Below are positions 44,289 through 52,119 of a stretch of 64,000 nucleotides of DNA, piece after piece. Positions within the stretch are counted from its first letter, which is position 1. Each line of letters begins with the position of its first letter. The DNA comes from CALGYY01 sp963678485 (GTDB taxonomy: Bacteria > Bacteroidota > Bacteroidia > Bacteroidales > CAIWKO01), in assembly GCA_963678485.1 (NCBI GenBank), contig OY782882.1:2294001-2358000 (forward strand), written 5' to 3'. Made by a program: the position numbers and the translations under genes. The notes beneath the pieces were generated by a model, which had not been told where the DNA came from, did no database searches, and saw only the letters and a list, made by a program, of their open reading frames with translations.

Positions 44289-45218
44289 ATGTCAGCCATA
44301 AGTATTCATATTGATAAGCTTTCCAAATCCTACGATACGGTAGATGCCATGCGCGATATCTCCTTCGACGTAGGTAAGGGTGAACTCTTTGGTTTGATTG
44401 GTCCGGATGGCGCTGGAAAAACAAGTCTGATGCGGATCCTCGCTACCTTGTTATTGCCAAGCTCCGGCAGTGCCAGTATTGAAGGGCTTGATGTTGTTAA
44501 GGATTATCGGAAGTTAAGGAATATTTTAGGATATATGCCGGGGAAGTTTTCTCTTTACCTTGATCTTTCGGTAGAGGAAAATCTGAACTTTTTTGCAACG
44601 ATATTCGGCACTACTCTTTCCGAAAACTACGATCTCATTAAAGATATCTACTCGCAAATCGAACCTTTTAAAAAGCGCAGAGCTGGCGATCTTTCAGGAG
44701 GTATGAAGCAGAAGCTCGCCTTATCATGCGCATTGATCCATAAACCAGTTGTCTTACTTCTCGATGAGCCAACCACTGGTGTCGACGCTGTATCGCGCCG
44801 GGAATTCTGGGATATGCTGCTCAAATTGAAACAGGCAGGCATCACTATTCTGGTCAGTACTCCTTATATGGACGAAGCTGCACTGTGCGATCGTGTTGCA
44901 TTAATGCAGGATGGATCTATCCTCAGCCTCGACACGCCAACTGGAATAACAGCCTCATTTAAAAAGGAAATATTAGCGATTAAATCAGATAATATATATA
45001 ATCTTATAAGAAATCTTGAAGATCATCCCAACACCGCCAGTGTCTATCCTTTTGGAGAATATCTTCATTATATCTCACGAAATGAAACTTCTTCCAGAGA
45101 AAAATTACTCAGCTACCTTGAGCAGTTAGGACATACGTCCATTCAAATTAAACCTACACCAGCAGGAATCGAAGATTGTTTTATGCAATTAATGAAAGAT
45201 AAGGAGCTTCGGTCATGA
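44289..45218 (+). CDS. ABC exporter ATPase, first subunit (YbhF N-half-like)
   Basis: 309 residues from the ATG at 44289; the in-frame ATG at 44259 lies within the previous gene and gives no conserved sequence. Walker A is GPDGAGKTS (Asp in place of the usual Asn, as in YbhF), signature LSGGMKQKL and Walker B VVLLLDEPTTGVD. It powers export by ATP hydrolysis at the cytoplasmic face. Its stop overlaps the second ATPase start by four bases. In E. coli the two ATPases are one fused protein; here they are split genes. Confidence 0.92.
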   Translation: MSAISIHIDKLSKSYDTVDAMRDISFDVGKGELFGLIGPDGAGKTSLMRILATLLLPSSGSASIEGLDVVKDYRKLRNILGYMPGKFSLYLDLSVEENLNFFATIFGTTLSENYDLIKDIYSQIEPFKKRRAGDLSGGMKQKLALSCALIHKPVVLLLDEPTTGVDAVSRREFWDMLLKLKQAGITILVSTPYMDEAALCDRVALMQDGSILSLDTPTGITASFKKEILAIKSDNIYNLIRNLEDHPNTASVYPFGEYLHYISRNETSSREKLLSYLEQLGHTSIQIKPTPAGIEDCFMQLMKDKELRS

Positions 45219-45964
45219 GTGAAGAGAAGATTATTCGGGTTGAACATTTATATAAAAAATTCGGCAGCTTTGTGGCAAACGACGATCTTTCCTTTGAAGT
45301 GAACAAAGGCGAAATCTTTGGTTTTCTTGGCGCAAACGGAGCCGGCAAGACTACTGCAATGAAAATTCTGTGTGGTCTTTCCAAGCCAACCTCTGGAAAG
45401 GTCATGGTTGCCGGCTTTGACGGATATACACAAACAAATCAAATCAAACAAAGTATAGGTTATATGAGTCAGAAATTCTCACTTTATGAGGATCTGACGG
45501 TTGCCGAAAACATTCGTTTGTATGGTGGAATTTATGGACTATCGCGCAATCAGATAAAGCAAAAAACCGAAGAGCTTCTTTCAAAGCTTCAGCTATCAGA
45601 TGCTCGAAATACACTGATAAAATCCTTGCCTCTTGGGTGGCGACAGAAACTTGCTTTCTGTGTTGCTATTGTTCATGATCCACCTCTTGTATTTCTTGAT
45701 GAGCCTACAGGCGGTGTGGATCCCATCACCCGCCGTCAATTCTGGAATCTTATTTATGAAGCCGCCCATAACGGAGTCACTATTTTCGTAACAACGCACT
45801 ATATGGACGAAGCCGAATATTGCAATCGTGTTAGTATTATGGTGGATGGACGCATTGAAGCGCTGGATACGCCTGCTGCACTGAAGTTGCAGTTTAATGC
45901 TGAAAACATGAATGATGTGTTTTTAAAACTAGCGCGAAAAAAAACAACAGATGTCAACGCATAA
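45215..45964 (+). CDS. ABC exporter ATPase, second subunit (YbhF C-half-like)
   Basis: 249 residues. Walker A is GANGAGKTT, Q-loop YMSQKFSLYED, Walker B LVFLDEPTGGVD and H-loop TTHYMDEAEYC. The signature motif is degenerate: LPLGWRQKL where LSGGQ-like sequence is expected, as I recall for the C-terminal half of E. coli YbhF. This suggests an asymmetric ATPase heterodimer with one weak ATP site; that is inference. Confidence 0.92.
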   Translation: MSEEKIIRVEHLYKKFGSFVANDDLSFEVNKGEIFGFLGANGAGKTTAMKILCGLSKPTSGKVMVAGFDGYTQTNQIKQSIGYMSQKFSLYEDLTVAENIRLYGGIYGLSRNQIKQKTEELLSKLQLSDARNTLIKSLPLGWRQKLAFCVAIVHDPPLVFLDEPTGGVDPITRRQFWNLIYEAAHNGVTIFVTTHYMDEAEYCNRVSIMVDGRIEALDTPAALKLQFNAENMNDVFLKLARKKTTDVNA

Positions 45965-45973
45965 ACGAACAAT

Positions 45974-47080
45974 ATGAAACGCTTTCTCGGATTTGTAATT
46001 AAAGAATTTTATCACATCTTTCGCGATAAGCGTACCTTGCTGGTATTGTTCGGTATGCCTATCGCACAAATGATGTTATTCGGTTTTGTCATTACCAGCG
46101 AAATCCGCAATGTAAAATTAGCAGTGCTCGATTATTCAAAGGATAATACTACACGACGTATCACAGAGAAGCTAACATCTACAGGATATTTCCAACTCGT
46201 AAGAAATTTAGATAATGAAGCTGAAATCAAGGAAGTACTAGGTGCTGGCGTCATTCGCGAGGTGATTGTTTTCGAACCAAACTTTGAAAAAAAGTTGGAG
46301 CGTGAAGGGACGGCCGCTGTTCATATAATAACAGATGCCTCAGAAGCGAACACTGCTAATTTAATGTACAGCTATACCTCTGGAATCATACAGGATTACG
46401 TCAATAAGGAAAACAGAAACACGCCTATGCCAATGAAAATTGATGTTGAGTCTCGTAATCAATACAACGAGAATCTTGAAAGCGTTTATATGTTCGTTCC
46501 TGGAACAATGGCCATGATCCTGATGTTGATTTCCGCCTTACTGACATCAATTTCGATTGTAAGGGAAAAGGAGTTGGGCACCATGGAAGTTTTGCTCGTC
46601 TCACCATTAAAGCCATTACAGATTGTCATTGGGAAAGTGACGCCCTATGTGGTGTTATCGCTTATCAATGCAATCAGTATTATAGCATTGGGATACCTTG
46701 TGTTTGGGCTACCCGTTCAGGGAAGTCTTGTGCTTCTGATGGCTGAGTGTATGTTGTTTATTATGATGGCTCTTTCGTTGGGAATACTGATTTCAACATC
46801 AACCAATAGTCAGCAAACTGCCATGTTTTTATCAATGATTGCGCTGATGTTACCAACCATTTTACTTTCAGGATTTATTTATCCTATTGAAAATATGCCG
46901 GTGGTATTACAGTGGCTTTCGTACATCATGCCTCCAAAATATTTCATCATTATACTTAAGAATATTATGTTGAAGGGGACTGGTTTTGCCTATGTGTGGA
47001 AAGAAACCCTTGTTCTTTTTGGAATGACAATCTTCTTTATTGGAGCCAGTGTGAGACGTTTTAAAATTCGCCTTGAGTAA
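45974..47080 (+). CDS. ABC-2 type exporter permease, first
   Basis: 368 residues. It has one membrane segment near the N-terminus (LLVLFGMPIAQMMLFGFVIT), a periplasmic domain of about 130 residues, then five more segments (MAMILMLISALLTSISIVRE, GTMEVLLVSPLKPLQIVIGK). The REKELGTME motif is the coupling segment of ABC2_membrane_3 exporters of the YbhS/YbhR type. It is expected to pair with the next permease and the two ATPases to export drugs or other amphipathic compounds. Confidence 0.9.
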   Translation: MKRFLGFVIKEFYHIFRDKRTLLVLFGMPIAQMMLFGFVITSEIRNVKLAVLDYSKDNTTRRITEKLTSTGYFQLVRNLDNEAEIKEVLGAGVIREVIVFEPNFEKKLEREGTAAVHIITDASEANTANLMYSYTSGIIQDYVNKENRNTPMPMKIDVESRNQYNENLESVYMFVPGTMAMILMLISALLTSISIVREKELGTMEVLLVSPLKPLQIVIGKVTPYVVLSLINAISIIALGYLVFGLPVQGSLVLLMAECMLFIMMALSLGILISTSTNSQQTAMFLSMIALMLPTILLSGFIYPIENMPVVLQWLSYIMPPKYFIIILKNIMLKGTGFAYVWKETLVLFGMTIFFIGASVRRFKIRLE

Positions 47081-47110
47081 AAGAGCATAACGATTAACTG
47101 AACACTTTTT

Positions 47111-48232
47111 ATGAAAAGAATACTTTTCCTGTTACAAAAAGAATTTATTCAAATACGGCGCAATCGTTCTATGCTTCCGCTGATTTTCATCATGCCCATA
47201 GTGCAGATGTTGATTCTTGTTAATGCTGCTACACTTGAAATGAAAAACATTGATGTTTGTTTTGTAGATCAGGATATGTCAAGTGCTTCGCGGGGATTGC
47301 AATCAAAGTTTAAGGGTTCTCCCTTTTTCCGAGTTAACGGAAATACCTTTAGTTGGGAGGAAGCAGAAAGTACACTTAAAGATGGCAGCACCGATATTAT
47401 CATCCGCATCCCGCAAGGATTTGAAAAAAAGTTGTTTAAGGAAGGACATACCGACGTACAACTGGTGGCTAATGCAATTAACGGAACCGTTGCCAGTATT
47501 GGGCAAGCGTATTCATCGCAGATAATTGCCGGTTACAACAAAGAACTCGTAATTGATTATTTAGGTGTGCAAAAAGGCCTGGTGTCAAGCAAATCAATCA
47601 ATGCGATTCCTGCTTTTTGGTACAATCCCGAGTTGAATTACAAAATATTTATGGTTCCTGGTATTCTAACAATACTTGTAACCATGATAGGCATGATGCT
47701 CGCTGCACTCAATATTGTAAGGGAAAAGGAGATGGGCACACTGGAGCAAATCAACGTTACACCCATCCGAAAGCATGAATTTATCATTGGGAAATTATTA
47801 CCTTTCTGGATCATTGCGCTCTTCGAACTGGCCTTTGGACTAGCAATAGGGAAGCTCCTTTTCGATATTCCCATGCTAGGCAGTTTGTGGCTGTTGTTTG
47901 GTATGGCGGGGATTTTTCTACTGGTTGTTCAGGGTGTGAGTCTGTTAATCTCAACAGTGGCACAGACCCAACAGCAAGCAATGTTTGTAATGTTTTTCTT
48001 CACACTCATCTTTATAATGATGAGCGGTTTGTTTACTCCGGTGGAAAGTATGCCCGAATGGGGACAATGGCTTAACAAGATAAATCCGATTGCGTATTTT
48101 ATGAAAATCAATCGAATGATTCTGATCAAAGGATCCGGTTTCGGTGATTTTTGGAAGGAAGCCGTTTCGCTAATGGTTATGGCTGTTATAAGTCTGACTA
48201 TTGCAATACGTCGTTATAGAAAAACCACTTAG
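47111..48232 (+). CDS. ABC-2 type exporter permease, second
   Basis: 373 residues, paralogous in layout to the preceding permease: N-terminal segment, periplasmic domain, then five segments with the REKEMGTLEQINVTPIRKHE coupling motif. It completes the exporter. Its stop codon TAG (48230-48232) is supplied by a 46-bp repeat that begins at 48228, so the last residues may have been fixed or altered by repeat insertion; the end RRYRKTT nevertheless fits the family length. Confidence 0.9.
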   Translation: MKRILFLLQKEFIQIRRNRSMLPLIFIMPIVQMLILVNAATLEMKNIDVCFVDQDMSSASRGLQSKFKGSPFFRVNGNTFSWEEAESTLKDGSTDIIIRIPQGFEKKLFKEGHTDVQLVANAINGTVASIGQAYSSQIIAGYNKELVIDYLGVQKGLVSSKSINAIPAFWYNPELNYKIFMVPGILTILVTMIGMMLAALNIVREKEMGTLEQINVTPIRKHEFIIGKLLPFWIIALFELAFGLAIGKLLFDIPMLGSLWLLFGMAGIFLLVVQGVSLLISTVAQTQQQAMFVMFFFTLIFIMMSGLFTPVESMPEWGQWLNKINPIAYFMKINRMILIKGSGFGDFWKEAVSLMVMAVISLTIAIRRYRKTT

Positions 48233-48273
48233 TGACTATCCAAAAAGTCCGTCTGCTGCGTTGTCCTCGCGTT
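48228..48273 (+). repeat. 46-bp direct repeat, copy A
   Basis: CTTAGTGACTATCC then AAAAAGTCCGTCTGCTG and GTTGTCCTCGC; matches 48387-48432 with about three mismatches. It covers the stop codon of the permease gene. Between the two copies at 48331-48345 is a perfect CTCGCCT/AGGCGAG palindrome. No gene lies in 48233-48541. Confidence 0.85.
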
Positions 48274-48386
48274 GCCGGACAGTCGATTACTTGAGTAAAC
48301 TCCTGCCCGCCAACACATCGGACGCCTTGTCTCGCCTTAGGCGAGAGAGCTTTATAAACAGCCACAAAGTTGGCACATAGACTCTT

Positions 48387-48432
48387 CTTAGTGACTATCC
48401 ATAAAGTCCGTCTGCTGAGTTGTCCTCGCATT
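48387..48432 (+). repeat. 46-bp direct repeat, copy B
   Basis: Second copy of the element at 48228, 159 bp further on in the same orientation. It leads into the promoter region of the nucleoid-protein gene. Confidence 0.85.
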
Positions 48433-48508
48433 TCTACCAATGATAAAGTCAGCTTTACTCTTGAAAATTCCCTCCTCCAAAGTCACTACATAGCGTGTCT
48501 TAATATCT

Positions 48509-48516
48509 TATCTTTG
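48509..48516 (+). promoter_or_regulatory. -7 element before the nucleoid-protein gene
   Basis: TATCTTTG matches TAnnTTTG and lies 25 bp before the ATG at 48542. Confidence 0.5.
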
Positions 48517-48541
48517 CAATTCAACATTTGCACATACTATT

Positions 48542-49576
48542 ATGGAAACTGCCAGTATTTCCGCCATTGCGGTACATTTTGCAGGAAATCGTTCGGCCGA
48601 AGAAGGCATACGTCAGTCAAGGGCACTACTCGAAACAACGGATGAAGTCAAGGCGTTGCTGCAGCAATACTTTCTTTCGCCCTTTAAAAGCAGCGAATAT
48701 TTTACTTTTCAGCATGAGAGTTCTCTTGAGTTGAATGAAGTATATACCTATGTCAGGGCAATTTTCGACGATCCGAGTTCACTGTATGAGCAATCGGTTC
48801 ATCTGGTTAAACATTTATACGAGAGCAGTAATCATCCGAAAATAAAACCGGGTGAACTATATGTAGTATATTTTGATGAGTATATGCTGAATGGAGAGTC
48901 GGTAGAAGCTGTTGGTTTATTTAAATCTGAAAGCAAAGAGCCTTTTTTAAAAGTGTATCCTTCCGGCGAAAATTATACGGTAGAGAATGAGGAAGGTATT
49001 AATATTAGTAAACTCGACAAAGGTTGTTTAATTTATAATACGGAACCGGAGCTTGGCTATATGGTCTCTGTAGTGGATCATACGGGCAAAAGTGTAGAAG
49101 CGCAATATTGGATTGATCAGTTTTTACATTTAAAGCAAAGGGAGGACGCCTATTTTCACACCCGCGAAGCGCTGAATCTATGTAAGAATTTCGTCACTCA
49201 AAAACTGCCCGAATCCTTTGAGGTTAGCAAGGCCGATCAGGTCGATCTTCTAAATAAATCGGTAAAATTTTTCAAAGAAAAGGAACGGTTCAACCTCGAA
49301 GAGTTTGCCGGAGAGGTTATGAAACAACCCGAAATCATTGAAAAATTTAAAGAGTATAAAGCTGATTATGAAGAGTCGCATGATGTGGATGTGTCGCAGG
49401 ATTTTTCCATTTCGGAACAGGCGGTAAAAAAACAAGCGCGTGTGCTTAAAAGCATCATTAAGCTTGATAAGAATTTTCATATTTACGTTCACGGTAAACG
49501 TGAATTTATTATCAAAGGTTTTGACCAGGCTTCAGGGATGCATTTCTACCAACTATTCTTTAACGAAGAAAATTAG
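48542..49576 (+). CDS. Nucleoid-associated protein (NdpA/YejK-like)
   Basis: 344 residues with no signal or membrane segment. The pattern IRQSRALLETTDEVKALLQQ, YFLSPFKSSEYFTFQHES near the N-terminus and CLIYNTEPELGYMVSVVD later fits the NdpA/NA37 nucleoid-associated family of Bacteroidota. E. coli YejK is a nucleoid protein that interacts with topoisomerases; here the same cellular location is inferred. It is a single gene with its own promoter between the exporter operon and the DUF4271-hemD cluster. Confidence 0.82.
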   Translation: METASISAIAVHFAGNRSAEEGIRQSRALLETTDEVKALLQQYFLSPFKSSEYFTFQHESSLELNEVYTYVRAIFDDPSSLYEQSVHLVKHLYESSNHPKIKPGELYVVYFDEYMLNGESVEAVGLFKSESKEPFLKVYPSGENYTVENEEGINISKLDKGCLIYNTEPELGYMVSVVDHTGKSVEAQYWIDQFLHLKQREDAYFHTREALNLCKNFVTQKLPESFEVSKADQVDLLNKSVKFFKEKERFNLEEFAGEVMKQPEIIEKFKEYKADYEESHDVDVSQDFSISEQAVKKQARVLKSIIKLDKNFHIYVHGKREFIIKGFDQASGMHFYQLFFNEEN

Positions 49577-49718
49577 CATTCCATGTAGTTGAGCATATAA
49601 GGACGGGCGGTTGAAACATCTGTATCATGCAGAGCAGTCCATGACCCTCAAATGAAATGACCGCTTAAAATTGCTGATAATAAACAGCTAATAAAGTTTC
49701 TTCTATCATTCTTAATAG

Positions 49719-49726
49719 TAATTTTG
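49719..49726 (+). promoter_or_regulatory. -7 element before the DUF4271 gene
   Basis: TAATTTTG, 14 bp before the ATG at 49741; likely promoter of the DUF4271-hemD-rnpA-yidD cluster. Confidence 0.45.
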
Positions 49727-49740
49727 CAAAAAACGCCCAG

Positions 49741-50661
49741 ATGCCACAGGATCTGATTTCCGAAAATCCATCCTTATACAGCACCGATACTGCCTCATTT
49801 TTCAGGGGGTTTATTGCCGGACAGGATGAGGTATCTCCGAAATGGAACCCTGCAAAAACAATGGCAGATCCATCAGTTTTTTGGGTAAACACGCCAAAGT
49901 TAATACATCAGATTCAGGTGAGTGATAGCAATCTGATGCGGACATCTGTCTTTACCGGGCATCAGTTGGAACCCAAAACGCATGGGCCACTTAAACGCGA
50001 TTTTCCTCATCAAGACTGGATTTTTGGATTACTTCTTTTGTGCACAACGCTTTTGTTGATTGCAAAAATCCTGAATGCACGCAGACTTGGACAGATTTTC
50101 AGTGCCTTTGCCCGGCCCCGGCAACTTACCTTACTTATTCGTGAAGGTAATCTGCTCTCGGAGCGTGTTACACCTCCGCTCATCATACTGCATATGCTCA
50201 GCTTTTCCTTGTTTTTCTACCAGATTATTCGTTCTCAGATAAGTCTTCCGCCTTTTTTACAGCATGAATACACCTTTTATTTAATGATTCTTGGGGGTTA
50301 TGTTGTAGTGTTTGGCGCCCGACTGCTTCTAATAACAACCATTGGGTGGATTTTCGACTCAAAAGAAACCACCAACACATATATAATTAACTCTGTCGTG
50401 ATTGATGAAGTGTGGGGCATGATGCTCATTCCTGTATGCCTTATGGTGTACTACGCACCACCTCCCTCAGGTAATTATACGGTGATGATTGCATCGGTCC
50501 TTTTTGCAATTTTATTGTTATTTAAGCTTATTCGAAACTTTTTGGTTGGTTTATCTAACCCGAAATTTTCATGGTTGTATTTATTTTTGTATCTTTGCAC
50601 CGTCGAAATTTTACCTGTTTTATTTCTTGGGAAAATGGCAAGTGAGTGGTTGTCAGTCTGA
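49741..50661 (+). CDS. DUF4271 membrane protein
   Basis: 306 residues. A cytosolic or periplasmic N-terminal ~95 residues (HPLKRDFPHQDW-like segment at about 84-92) is followed by about seven membrane segments (WIFGLLLLCTTLLLIAKILN, FLYLCTVEILPVLFLGKMAS). The family DUF4271 is found in Bacteroidota and commonly lies directly before hemD, as here. Function is unknown. It is the first gene of the cluster with hemD, rnpA, yidD and an S41 protease. Confidence 0.85.
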   Translation: MPQDLISENPSLYSTDTASFFRGFIAGQDEVSPKWNPAKTMADPSVFWVNTPKLIHQIQVSDSNLMRTSVFTGHQLEPKTHGPLKRDFPHQDWIFGLLLLCTTLLLIAKILNARRLGQIFSAFARPRQLTLLIREGNLLSERVTPPLIILHMLSFSLFFYQIIRSQISLPPFLQHEYTFYLMILGGYVVVFGARLLLITTIGWIFDSKETTNTYIINSVVIDEVWGMMLIPVCLMVYYAPPPSGNYTVMIASVLFAILLLFKLIRNFLVGLSNPKFSWLYLFLYLCTVEILPVLFLGKMASEWLSV

Positions 50662-50720
50662 AAACAGGAAAACAACATCGCCCAGTCCTCTTTAATAATA
50701 AACTTTAACTTGATGTAGCT

Positions 50721-51470
50721 TTGAAAGTTAAAAAAATTCTCATATCGCAGCCCCAACCGGTGGATTACGAAAAATCCCCGTATTCTGGATTAGCTAAAAA
50801 GCATAACCTTGACATTACGTTCAAAAAGCTGATACGTATCGAAGGGCTTACTGCATCTGAATTCAGAAGGCAAAGGGTGAATATTCCTGATTACACGGCC
50901 ATCATTTTTACGTGCAAAAATGCAGTAGATAATTTCTTCAGGCTTTGCGGAGAAATGCGTTTTAAAATGCCGGATACTGCAAAATATTTTTGTGTAAGCG
51001 AAAGCACGGCCTACTATCTCCAGAAATATGTACAGTTCCGTAAACGTAAGATTTTTCATGGCAACGAGAACCCTGCAGAGCTTATTACCATTATAAAAAA
51101 GCATGCTGGAGAAAAGTACTTATTCCCCTGTACCGAGAATGTTAAGCATGAGATTATGCAACTCATGACGGCCAACAAAATTAATTTTACCAAGGCAATT
51201 ATCTATAAGACCTTATCGGTGGATATTACCGATATGAGTTTGAGAGATTATCAAATGCTGGTGTTCTTTAGTCCTTTCGGAATACAATCACTCTTCGATA
51301 ATTTCCCCGACTTTGAACAAAAAGATCTTATGATCTCTGTGTTTGGTGCTACTACTGCTGCTGCCGCTATCGAAAAGGGATTGAATATCACAGTTCAGGC
51401 ACCAACCGAAAAAGCACCATCCATGACAATGGCGCTGGATCAGTTTATTGCAAAAAACAATAAAAAATAA
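50721..51470 (+). CDS. hemD: Uroporphyrinogen-III synthase
   Basis: 249 residues. The start is TTG at 50721; no in-frame ATG or GTG lies near and the conserved KVKKILISQPQPVDYEKSPY begins immediately after. HemD proteins diverge strongly, but the two-lobed layout (FTCKNAVDNFFRLC; YFCVSESTAYYL; VFFSPFGIQSLF; FGATTAAAAIEKGL) fits. It cyclises hydroxymethylbilane with ring-D inversion in tetrapyrrole synthesis. The position between DUF4271 and rnpA is the common Bacteroidota arrangement as I recall it. Confidence 0.85.
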   Translation: MKVKKILISQPQPVDYEKSPYSGLAKKHNLDITFKKLIRIEGLTASEFRRQRVNIPDYTAIIFTCKNAVDNFFRLCGEMRFKMPDTAKYFCVSESTAYYLQKYVQFRKRKIFHGNENPAELITIIKKHAGEKYLFPCTENVKHEIMQLMTANKINFTKAIIYKTLSVDITDMSLRDYQMLVFFSPFGIQSLFDNFPDFEQKDLMISVFGATTAAAAIEKGLNITVQAPTEKAPSMTMALDQFIAKNNKK

Positions 51471-51504
51471 GGGGCAACAATTCTATTGTTCCGGAACTTC
51501 CTCC

Positions 51505-51894
51505 ATGCCAACCTTCGAAAAAAAGGAGCGATTGTGTAACCGGAATCTTACCGAGCATCTTTTCCAATTGGGTAAGCAAATAAAAAATTTTCCATTTATT
51601 CTGTTATGGGACGAATGCGAGATTCCTGAAGGGATTTCGCTGCAGCTCATGGTTACAGTTAGTAAACGAAGATTCCCTCATGCGGTGGATCGCAATGCAT
51701 TGAAGCGTAAAATGAGGGAAGCTCTGCGTCTTCATAAAGCCTCACTCATCGAAATCCTTGCCCGAGAAGGGAAACAAGTCACCGTGTGCCTGATGTATAT
51801 CGGAGGTGGAAATGAAAGCTTTGCGCAGATGGAAAGCAAAATAATATTAATTTTACAGCGTTTGCAAAACCTGTATGAAAAAGCTGCTGGCTAA
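51505..51894 (+). CDS. rnpA: Ribonuclease P protein component
   Basis: 129 residues from the ATG at 51505; an upstream in-frame ATG at 51448 lies in hemD and adds a non-conserved extension. FEKKERLCNRNLTEHLF matches the family start and TVSKRRFPHAVDRNALKRKM then REALR is the RNR-type RNA-binding core (usual RNR appears as R-N-A-L-K-R). It helps the RNA subunit mature tRNA 5' ends. It overlaps yidD by 20 bp, the usual tight rnpA-yidD coupling. Confidence 0.92.
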   Translation: MPTFEKKERLCNRNLTEHLFQLGKQIKNFPFILLWDECEIPEGISLQLMVTVSKRRFPHAVDRNALKRKMREALRLHKASLIEILAREGKQVTVCLMYIGGGNESFAQMESKIILILQRLQNLYEKAAG

Positions 51895-52096
51895 TATTTT
51901 TATTTTGCTCATTCGGTTCTATCAGCTATCGATCTCCCCGCTGTTTCCACCGTCTTGCCGCTATACGCCTACTTGCTCGGCTTATGGCGTTGAAGCACTT
52001 AAAAAATATGGCCCTTTCAGAGGTGGCTGGCTCACAGTTAAACGCATATTGTCTTGTAATCCCTGGGGTGGAAGTGGCTACGATCCTGTCCCCTGA
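51875..52096 (+). CDS. yidD: Membrane protein insertion efficiency factor YidD
   Basis: 73 residues, the normal length. It has an amphipathic N-terminal helix (LLANIFILLIRFYQLSISPL) and the conserved core CRYTPTCSAYGVEALKKYGP plus GGWLTVKRILSCNPWGGSGY with three conserved Cys. YidD assists insertion of membrane proteins with YidC at the inner membrane. It overlaps rnpA and is followed after 23 bp by an S41 protease. Confidence 0.96.
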   Translation: MKKLLANIFILLIRFYQLSISPLFPPSCRYTPTCSAYGVEALKKYGPFRGGWLTVKRILSCNPWGGSGYDPVP

Positions 52097-52119
52097 TTCA
52101 CTTAATGAAAAATTATACA

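Noticed and set aside
48198..48440. Minus-strand frame of 80 codons over the 46-bp direct repeats
   Set aside because: Its two RRTxWIVTK segments are simply the translated repeat, and it overlaps the end of the permease gene.
51448..51504. Earlier in-frame start for rnpA inside hemD
   Set aside because: The extension is unlike RnpA family starts, and conserved FEKKERL sequence begins right after the ATG at 51505.
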